NCBI GenBank assembly: GCA_024638525.1
Contig: JAHEKB010000107.1
Coordinates: 1 to 7,572, forward strand
Direction of reading: 5' to 3'
Origin: Bacteroidota bacterium
GTDB lineage: Bacteria > Bacteroidota > Bacteroidia > NS11-12g > UBA9320
DNA length: 7,572 bases
Shown one piece after another: positions 1-5,330 of the stretch; the stretch's first letter is position 1, and each line of letters begins with the position of its first letter. The translations under genes and the position numbers were made by a program. The notes beneath the pieces are model-generated. The model ran no database searches and was not told where the DNA came from. It was given only the letters and a program-made list of their open reading frames with translations.

Positions 1-385
1 TGCGGAGATCTACACGGCGGTTTAGTTGTTTGCCTTGTTTAGTTGCATTGCTTGCCTTAGGTCTATCCTCACCATGCCAGCTCTTATTCATTTTTGAAAC
101 ACTTATGCCATTAGAACTCAAATATTCACTGACAGCTGTGGCCCTTCTCTCTGATAATGCAATATTGTATTGATCAGAAGCATCATGATCTGTGTGTGCA
201 GACAATTGAATAGCATCAATGTGATAGTATTTAACATCTTCAATGATTGCATCCAGCGTGCTTTTAGCTTCTTGACTTAAAAAATGCTGGTCAACTTCAA
301 AATGAACGCTGCTGTTTTTAATGTTTTGCGAGAATGTTGCTAAGGTGCATAGCAGGAAGATTCCGGTGGCAAGTAGGTGTTTCAT
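1..385 (-). CDS. OmpA-family peptidoglycan-binding domain protein, partial (C-terminus outside window)
   Basis: The frame opens with ATG at 385-383 and stays open to the left edge (128 codons visible, no stop). Residues 1-20 form a signal peptide with a hydrophobic core ending in TFSQ, so the protein is predicted to be exported; the Cys at 13 does not sit in a proper lipobox. An OmpA C-terminal-like domain starts almost at once (strand VHFEV at 27-31) and runs through HTDHD (64-68), NIALSERRA (74-82), HGEDRP (104-109) and NRRVDL (122-127). Family knowledge: an Asp and an Arg 15 residues apart contact diaminopimelate in peptidoglycan; D66 and R81 have that spacing here. The usual Gly three residues after that Asp is Ala69. 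No beta-barrel or other N-terminal domain precedes the OmpA domain, so this is a compact periplasmic form. It lies 67 bp downstream of the AlkD-like gene and is probably read from the same transcript. The family call is strong; the specific role is unknown. Confidence 0.9.
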   Translation of the reverse strand, partial: MKHLLATGIFLLCTLATFSQNIKNSSVHFEVDQHFLSQEAKSTLDAIIEDVKYYHIDAIQLSAHTDHDASDQYNIALSERRATAVSEYLSSNGISVSKMNKSWHGEDRPKASNATKQGKQLNRRVDLR

Positions 386-452
386 AAAGCCTAAGTTTAG
401 ATGCAATTTGAACGCCATTCCAAATCAAATTATTGCTTAAGGCTGACGCTTA
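386..452 (-). other. structured intergenic spacer (nested stems) before the OmpA-like gene
   Basis: Reading the minus strand, AGCCTTAAG (444-436) can pair with CTTAGGCT (395-388) with one bulged A, and inside it AATTTGA (431-425) pairs perfectly with TCAAATT (411-405) around a 13-nt loop. The outer stem ends 2 nt before the ATG, so it would cover the ribosome-loading region. No U-run follows, so this is not a classical terminator. A role in processing or translation control of the last gene of the operon is inference. Confidence 0.35.
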
Positions 453-1106
453 CTAGAGGTTCTTGAGGGCTTCTTTCCTGCTTAGTGCTTGAAGTTCCGT
501 GTTTTGTACAAATGCCATCACCCATGATGGATTGGTCTTTGCGTACTCTCTCAATGACCAACCGATAGCCTTTTTGATAAAAAATTCTGTCTGGCCTTTG
601 TGCATTAATATTACTTCTCTCAACCAATCCGTGTCTGTTTCCTTTTTGTATTTGAGCTGAAAAAGTATGGCCGTTCGCTGTAGCCATAAATTATCGGTTG
701 TTGCCCAAGCGTGAACCTTAGGTAGGTGCTCTGGAAAGCGTTTGATATAGGGTCCGACTAAATTTGAAGCAATATAATCTACACTGTCCCACCAACTTTT
801 AGTAGTGATCATGGTCTCGAGCTCGTAAATAGTGTGGCTGTTCCATTGCTTTTTAGCCCTAAGCATCAACTCTTGGCCGCAAATGTGTAGTTCTCTTTTA
901 TCCTCTTTAAATAAACCTAATACGATCTTTATAGCATCCCTGGGCATACCCCCTTCTTGGATTAACTGTCTCAAGATTAGCTTTCGAGGGCCTGCCATCA
1001 CTCCGTAAAACGGAAAGAGATTGCGCATATAGCTAGACATTTTCTCGGCGCGAACAGGATCCGCTGCTTGCTCTAGTTTTTTTTTAAGAATGTCAATAAA
1101 GTTCAT
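453..1106 (-). CDS. DNA alkylation repair protein, AlkD-like HEAT-repeat DNA glycosylase
   Basis: This 217-residue protein fits the AlkD/DNA_alkylation family of all-helical HEAT-like repeat glycosylases, which remove bulky or cationic N-alkylated purines without base flipping. Visible hallmarks are MRNLFPFYG (27-35), KRELH (70-74), SWWDSVD (104-110), WLQRTAI (141-147) and FFIKKAIGWSLREYAKTNP (175-193). W106, D110, R144, W183 and R186 appear to match the residues that line the DNA-facing groove of Bacillus cereus AlkD, so the enzyme looks intact. Full family length, cytoplasmic, no signal peptide. The ATG at 1106-1104 is 5 bp after the stop of the PorV2-like gene and is preceded by AAGGGG, one of the few plausible Shine-Dalgarno-like stretches in the window. 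Translational coupling to the upstream gene is likely. The stop is TAG at 455-453. I leave the symbol blank because Bacteroidota carry several paralogues of this family. Confidence 0.92.
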   Translation of the reverse strand: MNFIDILKKKLEQAADPVRAEKMSSYMRNLFPFYGVMAGPRKLILRQLIQEGGMPRDAIKIVLGLFKEDKRELHICGQELMLRAKKQWNSHTIYELETMITTKSWWDSVDYIASNLVGPYIKRFPEHLPKVHAWATTDNLWLQRTAILFQLKYKKETDTDWLREVILMHKGQTEFFIKKAIGWSLREYAKTNPSWVMAFVQNTELQALSRKEALKNL

Positions 1107-1111
1107 GCCCC

Positions 1112-2185
1112 TTAATTCTGGGCATTGATGGACGCTCGTATACTGAAGACATGAGAGTAAAGAGCTGCGCTTTGATCGCCAATGTCGCTTAGGGCATAAT
1201 CAATGGTTAATTTACCGAGATTCAAACCCAGTCCAATATTTGGTTGAAAGGACCACTCTTCCTCGGAATTTATGTTTCGAACTTGCTGAAAATTACCTAG
1301 ACCAGCTCTTAGAAAGATAATCTGATTATAAGAAGCTTCAACTCCCATATGTGGGTCTGCACTGATAAAATTGGTTCTTATTAATGTATTACGCTTGCCG
1401 TCTGTGTTGATGTCAAGATCAACTTCAGCTAGAAGGGAATATTCCTCATTGAATTGAAATTTCTTAGCAGCGCCCAATAAGATCTTTGGCAGGGTAATCT
1501 CGAGTGAGTTCTCTGGAATTACATTATTTGTTGATTCAAAAATCGCTTTCTCGGCATCTGTAAAACTAAAGCTCCATGCATTAAATGTGGAGGTGGCGTC
1601 TCTAACCATAGCGGCAAATTGCCAATCGCTCTCCGTCTTGTACTGTACACCCACGTCAACTCCAAATCCCCAAGCTGTGGTGAATTCACCCGCTCTTCTG
1701 TGTATGATTTTAGCAGACCCACCCAAATTAAGACCTTCAATACCTGTTTTCTGTGCATAGGTCAAAAAGAATCCGTAATCCACTGCACTAAATTCTCTGA
1801 CTCGGTCATAATTGATTTGACCGTTTTGAATGAGTTCCAAAGTATTAGGAATGCCATCCACTCCAAACCTTATCATGGAGAATGCTATGGCTGCTTTGTC
1901 TTTGACCTTGGCGCTGAGACCCAAGTAGTCATAATTAGCGATTCCGGCCAAATACTCCGAATGCATAAATGACAATTGAATTTTATCCTGCTGTCTGATA
2001 AGACCCGCCGGATTCCAATATGCAGCCGTGACATCATTGGCAGATGCGACAAAGGCGTTGGACATACCAAATGCCCTTGCACCCACACCGATGCTAAGAA
2101 ACTCATTGCTATACTTGGGTGTACTTTGGCTATACCCCAAGAATGAAGCGCCGATAGCAAGTCCAAGTAGTAGCCATTTTTTCAT
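1112..2185 (-). CDS. PorV/PorQ-family outer-membrane protein, PorV2-like (putative type IX secretion-associated)
   Basis: 357 residues. A signal peptide (1-20, ending GYSQ) is followed by the family signature KYSNEFLSIGVGARAFGMSN (24-43) and DVTAAYWNPAGL (51-62). The rest alternates in the beta-strand manner of a FadL-like/UPF0164 outer-membrane barrel and ends in a short strand, VFSIRASINAQN. Family knowledge: PorV shuttles type IX cargo to the sortase PorU and PorQ has a related outer-membrane role; proteins with this N-terminal signature are annotated as PorV2, a paralogue whose function is not established. I see no C-terminal sorting domain, so it is probably machinery or a barrel protein rather than cargo. 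It starts 5 bp after the stop of the AcpH-like gene and ends 5 bp before the AlkD-like gene, placing it inside an operon. The ATG at 2185-2183 is chosen because it directly precedes the signal peptide. An alternative is a general FadL-like transporter. Confidence 0.85.
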   Translation of the reverse strand: MKKWLLLGLAIGASFLGYSQSTPKYSNEFLSIGVGARAFGMSNAFVASANDVTAAYWNPAGLIRQQDKIQLSFMHSEYLAGIANYDYLGLSAKVKDKAAIAFSMIRFGVDGIPNTLELIQNGQINYDRVREFSAVDYGFFLTYAQKTGIEGLNLGGSAKIIHRRAGEFTTAWGFGVDVGVQYKTESDWQFAAMVRDATSTFNAWSFSFTDAEKAIFESTNNVIPENSLEITLPKILLGAAKKFQFNEEYSLLAEVDLDINTDGKRNTLIRTNFISADPHMGVEASYNQIIFLRAGLGNFQQVRNINSEEEWSFQPNIGLGLNLGKLTIDYALSDIGDQSAALYSHVFSIRASINAQN

Positions 2186-2190
2186 ATTCG

Positions 2191-2847
2191 CTAAAGAAGT
2201 TGTAGTTCTAATTGGTCCAAAGAACGTTTAAGTTGAGGTTCTAGTGTCTCACAAATCTCCACTAAGAGTCCTTTTTGATCATCATTTAGTTCATTAAGAC
2301 CTGTCCTTATCGCAACTTGAGCTACCATCTCTACCACATTTTCAATGCTAGTATAGTTTTTCAAGAAACCTGCTTTCATAAACCTGCGGTGATTTCCCTT
2401 AAAAAGTTCGTCGTCCTGCAATCCGCTATATCTTAGATATTTCAGAATCCAATCCATCTCCACGCTTGCAATCATTTTGTACAGATCATCGGCCAAACTT
2501 GGCTCCATGTCAAGTATTACCTTGTCTAAAAGCAGTTCTATAAGGATGTGAGAGATGAAATAATCCCTATCCATGTCTTTGTCACCACTTTCTCTAATGG
2601 TGTCAATGGCTTCTTGAGAGAGTTGAACGAAAACAGCCCAGTTATGGAACTTTCTATCACTTTCAAAGTGTCGATTACAACCTCGGTTTATCGAACCGAT
2701 TTCCTCGGTGGTAAATTCGATGTTCCTGTATGGATTTATCCGCAGCTTGGAAATATGGTGTCTAGCCAGGTCTGGCAGGATTAGGCCGATGTTGTAATAC
2801 TTGTTATCGTCTACCCGATCAAAATAGTAATGACTCAAGTAATTCAC
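2191..2847 (-). CDS. AcpH-like (acyl-carrier-protein phosphodiesterase-related) protein, function unproven
   Basis: The frame is open from an ATG at 2949, but I place the start at GTG 2847-2845, giving 218 residues beginning MNYLSHYYFD. This resembles the MNFLAH/MNYLAH opening of AcpH proteins, while the upstream 34 codons look like non-coding sequence and would run into the divergent gene. Further resemblance: LILPDLARH (22-30), like the LLADF segment of AcpH, and GCNRHFESD (56-64), which keeps the G-x3-H-x3-D spacing seen in E. coli AcpH (GIHMHRRID). A helix with H100, E104 and D108 could supply further ligands. AcpH is a divergent HD-type phosphodiesterase that removes 4'-phosphopantetheine from acyl carrier protein. 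Similarity is weak elsewhere, so substrate and activity are inference. The protein is cytoplasmic, with no signal peptide, and is the first gene of the minus-strand unit. There is no Shine-Dalgarno sequence before the GTG. Stop TAG at 2193-2191. Confidence 0.7.
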   Translation of the reverse strand: MNYLSHYYFDRVDDNKYYNIGLILPDLARHHISKLRINPYRNIEFTTEEIGSINRGCNRHFESDRKFHNWAVFVQLSQEAIDTIRESGDKDMDRDYFISHILIELLLDKVILDMEPSLADDLYKMIASVEMDWILKYLRYSGLQDDELFKGNHRRFMKAGFLKNYTSIENVVEMVAQVAIRTGLNELNDDQKGLLVEICETLEPQLKRSLDQLELQLL

Positions 2848-2852
2848 TTCTG

Positions 2853-2860
2853 CAAAGAAA
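2853..2860 (-). promoter_or_regulatory. possible -7-like element before the AcpH-like gene
   Basis: On the minus strand TTTCTTTG matches the Bacteroidota TAnnTTTG consensus at 7 of 8 positions and lies 5 nt before the GTG start. No TTG -33 box is seen at the normal 17-23 bp spacing; one lies 24 bp away. In AT-rich DNA this can arise by chance. Confidence 0.2.
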
Positions 2861-2895
2861 ATAAAACCCAGCCAATTTAAGTAACAATAAAATCC

Positions 2896-2904
2896 TACTT
2901 TCGC
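2896..2904 (+). promoter_or_regulatory. candidate -7 promoter element for the DUF4468 gene
   Basis: TACTTTCGC matches TAnnTTTG at 7 of 8 core positions and lies 36 nt before the ATG at 2941, a normal leader length for this phylum. The decamer CTACTTTCGC (2895-2904) differs by one base from CTATTTTCGC (3983-3992) at the start of the MATE gene, which supports a shared element. No clear -33 TTG is visible. Confidence 0.4.
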
Positions 2905-2908
2905 TGTT

Positions 2909-2925
2909 TGGTATAATATATACCA
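2909..2925. repeat. perfect 17-bp inverted repeat in the divergent promoter region, candidate operator
   Basis: TGGTATA-ATA-TATACCA is a perfect palindrome with 7-bp arms and a 3-nt centre. It lies between the candidate -7 element and the start codon of the DUF4468 gene, and about 60 bp upstream of the AcpH-like operon. The size and symmetry fit the binding site of a dimeric repressor or activator. No regulator gene is visible in the window, so the binding protein is unknown. Confidence 0.35.
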
Positions 2926-2940
2926 CACTCTTAATTGCCC

Positions 2941-3480
2941 ATGAAACAACTACTTCTCTTGATCCTCAGCATCAGCACTTTACAACTTGTTGCCCAAGAC
3001 TATCAGATTCCCAGAAATGAAAAAACGGAATTGGCAGAATACGTCGAAGTAATAGAAGATGCCAAAGGAACGGCTTCAGAGCTGCATCAAAGAGCCTTGG
3101 AATGGATCAAAGAAGAATTCAAGAACCCTACCCAGGTCCTCCAAAGCGACGATGAAACCACCCTCGAAATCAAGGGAAAGGCTCGATTTAGGATTACTTT
3201 CACTGACAAGAAAGAGAATACAACCCCCGCTGGTTTTGTGGCCTATAAATTTACACTTCAGTTTAAGGATGGTAAGTTCAGGTACGTCATTGATCACATC
3301 AGATGGGAGCAACCTTCATATTTTGATGTTTCCAGGTGGGAAAATCCAGATGACTCAAAATACAAAGAAGAAGTTTGGCCTTCTTATGTTGAACAGACCG
3401 TAGCCTATTTCGAACAATTGACGGACTCCATGGTTGAATTTGTTTCTTATCCTGAAGAGGAGGAGAGTACAGACTGGTAA
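2941..3480 (+). CDS. secreted DUF4468 domain-containing protein
   Basis: 179 residues. A signal peptide (1-19, hydrophobic core, ending LVAQ before D20) targets it to the periplasm or beyond. The mature part matches the layout of DUF4468, a domain common in Bacteroidota and thought to have a TBP-like fold: ELHQRALEWI (47-56) for the first helix, EIKGKARFRI (76-85) as a strand pair, and the hallmark FKDGKFRYVIDHI (108-120). The tail after residue 170 is very acidic (EEEES). No catalytic residues are known for the family, and no function can be given. ATG 2941 is chosen because it starts the signal peptide exactly; an in-frame TTG two codons upstream adds nothing. The gene is divergent from the AcpH-like operon and its TAA is 3 bp from the stop codon of the DoxX gene on the other strand. 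Confidence 0.85.
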   Translation: MKQLLLLILSISTLQLVAQDYQIPRNEKTELAEYVEVIEDAKGTASELHQRALEWIKEEFKNPTQVLQSDDETTLEIKGKARFRITFTDKKENTTPAGFVAYKFTLQFKDGKFRYVIDHIRWEQPSYFDVSRWENPDDSKYKEEVWPSYVEQTVAYFEQLTDSMVEFVSYPEEEESTDW

Positions 3481-3483
3481 TGC

Positions 3484-3888
3484 TCACTTTTTTGGGTAGA
3501 TCAACCCAAAGGCAATAACAAATACAATGTTCTTAAGTATGTACTGACCCAATAGAGTCAGTTTAGGAAAATCCGTAAAGCACAGGTCTGGAAACAGATA
3601 TAGTGGAGTAAAGGTCAAACACATATGAATAATTCCCAATATCACTGTGATCTTCAGGAACCTTCCACTCAACAATAAAATGGCTAAGCCAGTCTCCCAT
3701 ATTGCTAGCAATACGATGGACAATTGATCCGTTAATTGTCCCATACTGAGCGCCCGAATAGTATCTTTTGCCAGACCTTCCGCCGGACTTGCACCCGGGA
3801 AGAATTTCAACAGACCAAAGATCAAATACACCAGACCGAGACATATAGCTAGGATTCTTAAGCCCGGAAGTTTTGTTGTGCTTGCCAT
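3484..3888 (-). CDS. DoxX-family four-helix inner-membrane protein
   Basis: 134 residues with four predicted membrane helices at about 9-29, 54-74, 78-98 and 112-131. Family marks are LIFGLLKFFPG (22-32) followed by SPAEGLA, IWETGLAILLLSGRFLK (63-79) and LLGQYILKN (112-120). DoxX-like proteins are a broad family. Some are subunits of thiosulfate:quinone oxidoreductase or work in redox and stress protection, but most members, including this type, have no proven role. The ATG at 3888-3886 fits because the first helix begins about ten residues later. An exact TAnnTTTG element (3904-3897) lies 8 nt before the ATG and no Shine-Dalgarno sequence is seen. The gene is divergent from the MATE transporter and convergent with the DUF4468 gene. 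Its stop TGA is at 3486-3484. Confidence 0.85.
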   Translation of the reverse strand: MASTTKLPGLRILAICLGLVYLIFGLLKFFPGASPAEGLAKDTIRALSMGQLTDQLSIVLLAIWETGLAILLLSGRFLKITVILGIIHMCLTFTPLYLFPDLCFTDFPKLTLLGQYILKNIVFVIAFGLIYPKK

Positions 3889-3896
3889 ATGCTAAA

Positions 3897-3904
3897 CAAA
3901 CATA
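3897..3904 (-). promoter_or_regulatory. candidate -7 promoter element for the DoxX-family gene
   Basis: TATGTTTG on the minus strand is an exact match to the Bacteroidota -7 consensus TAnnTTTG, 8 nt before the ATG at 3888. If it is used, the leader is only a few nucleotides or absent. No TTG is present 17-23 bp further upstream, which weakens the call. Confidence 0.4.
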
Positions 3905-3973
3905 TGAGCATCAAGCAGATATAAAAATGATATTGAGCATATAGGCCCACAAAAGCCGAGCTCAAATGCTCAT
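3904..3973. repeat. repeated TGAGC(AT) half-sites between the DoxX and MATE genes
   Basis: ATGAGCAT (3904-3911) has its exact reverse complement ATGCTCAT at 3966-3973. A further TGAGCAT stands at 3934-3940, and GCTCA (the reverse complement of TGAGC) at 3960-3964. That gives two direct copies 29 bp apart and two inverted copies within about 70 bp. The first overlaps the last base of the DoxX -7 element, and the last covers the ATG at 3966. The arrangement suggests an operator array for the divergent pair, but no regulator is encoded nearby. Confidence 0.35.
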
Positions 3974-5330
3974 AGCATTTCTCTATTTTCGCAGCGCTTT
4001 GTCCGCCACCTCTGAAAAGTTAGGAAATTCACCCATTCCAAGATTGTTGTTTCAGCAATCCGTTCCGGCCATGATTGGATTCTTGGTAATGTCTATTTAC
4101 CAAGTAGTTGACGTATACTTCGTCAGTCAATATGTAGGGCGCATAGCCATAGCTGCCATCAATATAGTACTTCCCATTACCTTTCTTATCTCATCCATTG
4201 GAATGGCGATAGGCGTTGGAGGAGCTTCCATTATTTCCCGGGCATTGGGGGGAGGTGATCCGGCAAAGGCCGCTAAGACCTTTGGGAATCAATTGAGTTT
4301 AACTCTAGGGCTGTCAGTATTCTTTGTCATACTGGGTTTTGTCTTTACAGAGCCCATGTTAAATCTGTTTGGATCCAATGAAGAAATACTTCCCCAAGCG
4401 ACTCAATATCTACATATTCTACTGATAGGTGTACCCTTCTTGGCTTGGGCCATGATGAGTAATAATGTGATCAGGGCAGAGGGAAAGCCCAAAATTGCCA
4501 TGCTAACTCTGGTAATCCCTGCCGTTGCAAACATTATCCTTGATCCGATTCTCATTTATTACTTTAACATGGGTATATCAGGAGCGGCTTGGGCCACCAC
4601 GATTGGCTATATGAGCAGTGGTATATACACCTTGTGGTTTTTTCTGAGGGGTAAAAGTGAGTTGAACCTTTCGCGCAGCGATACAGCTTTCAATAAAGCT
4701 ATAGTCAATGAAATGGCTTCTATCGGCTCGGTAACATTGGTTAGACAAGGCAGCTTCAGTTTATTAGCCATAGTACTGAACAATTCTCTGGATCACTATG
4801 GAGGTAGCTTGGCAATAGCTATCTACGGTCTAATCAGAGGATTTACTATGTTCATTGCTTTCCCCAACATTGGGATCATGCAGGGCCTAATGCCGATTGT
4901 AGGCTATAACTATGGAGCTGAGAAGTTTAGCCGAGTGAAAGAAAGCTTGAGGTTAGGTATTACTTGGACCACCACCATTTCGCTCATTCTATTTGCCTTT
5001 ATCGCTTTCTTTTCTAAAGACCTCATAAGCTTTTTTACCGATGATCCTGAACTTTTAAAGTATACACCGAGAGCTATGATCATCACTTTTGCAGGGCTTC
5101 CAACCATGGGTCTAAGCTTTATTGCCGCGGCCTATTTTCAAGCCATAGGCAAAACCCGACCGGCTTTATTTCTCACCTTGGCAAGACAAGGAATGTTCAT
5201 GATTCCATTAGCACTAATACTACCTCTTTTCATTGGTTTGGACGGAATCTGGTTCTCCATGCCCATCGGGGAGATATTAGCCACCATAGTGAGTGCAATT
5301 TTCTTGTGGCGAGCGGTGAAAGATTATTGA
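3966..5330 (+). CDS. MATE-family multidrug/cation antiporter (MepA-like)
   Basis: 454 residues from ATG 3966, with about 12 membrane helices in two homologous halves. The family exports cationic drugs or metabolites in exchange for Na+ or H+. Marks: QSVPAMIGFLVMSIYQVVD (31-49) as helix 1 with acidic D49; GMAIGVGGASIISRALG (79-95); NNVIRAEGKPKIAM (166-179) followed by ANIILDPILIYY (188-199); and QGLMPIVGYNYGAEKFSRV (306-324), the matching signature of the second half. The complete fold is present. The start is uncertain: relatives usually begin just before the EKLG segment (17-20), and a promoter-like CTATTTTCGC (3983-3992) lies inside the first codons. TTG 3999, giving MSATSEKLG, is therefore a real alternative (443 residues). 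Neither start has a Shine-Dalgarno sequence. The stop TGA (5328-5330) overlaps the end of sucA on the other strand. The substrate cannot be told from sequence. Confidence 0.92.
   Translation: MLIAFLYFRSALSATSEKLGNSPIPRLLFQQSVPAMIGFLVMSIYQVVDVYFVSQYVGRIAIAAINIVLPITFLISSIGMAIGVGGASIISRALGGGDPAKAAKTFGNQLSLTLGLSVFFVILGFVFTEPMLNLFGSNEEILPQATQYLHILLIGVPFLAWAMMSNNVIRAEGKPKIAMLTLVIPAVANIILDPILIYYFNMGISGAAWATTIGYMSSGIYTLWFFLRGKSELNLSRSDTAFNKAIVNEMASIGSVTLVRQGSFSLLAIVLNNSLDHYGGSLAIAIYGLIRGFTMFIAFPNIGIMQGLMPIVGYNYGAEKFSRVKESLRLGITWTTTISLILFAFIAFFSKDLISFFTDDPELLKYTPRAMIITFAGLPTMGLSFIAAAYFQAIGKTRPALFLTLARQGMFMIPLALILPLFIGLDGIWFSMPIGEILATIVSAIFLWRAVKDY
3984..3992 (+). promoter_or_regulatory. candidate -7 element at the MATE gene start
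   Basis: TATTTTCGC matches TAnnTTTG at 7 of 8 core positions and repeats, with one change, the element before the DUF4468 gene. It lies downstream of ATG 3966 and 7 nt before TTG 3999, so if functional it excludes the ATG as start. No -33 TTG box is visible. Confidence 0.25.

Noticed and set aside
430..687. 85-codon open frame on the minus strand overlapping the AlkD-like gene
   Set aside because: It lies in another frame of the same strand as a strongly supported family gene and has no family features.
1619..1972. 117-codon open frame on the plus strand inside the PorV2-like gene
   Set aside because: It is antisense to a clear gene, has no recognisable domain and no start signals; a chance reading frame.
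2912..2917. TATAAT as a sigma-70 -10 box
   Set aside because: It is part of the palindrome, there is no TTGACA-like box at the right distance, and Bacteroidota primary sigma factors use a different consensus.
2848..2949. N-terminal extension of the AcpH-like protein to ATG 2949
   Set aside because: It would overlap the start of the divergent DUF4468 gene and the whole control region, and its peptide does not look like the family, whereas GTG 2847 gives a family-like MNYLSH start.
3491..3510. TTTGGGT-AGATCA-ACCCAAA hairpin as a terminator between DUF4468 and DoxX
   Set aside because: The 7-bp stem is real but the T-run precedes it on the plus strand and an A-run follows it on the minus strand, so neither direction has the needed U-tract. 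It also lies inside the DoxX coding end.
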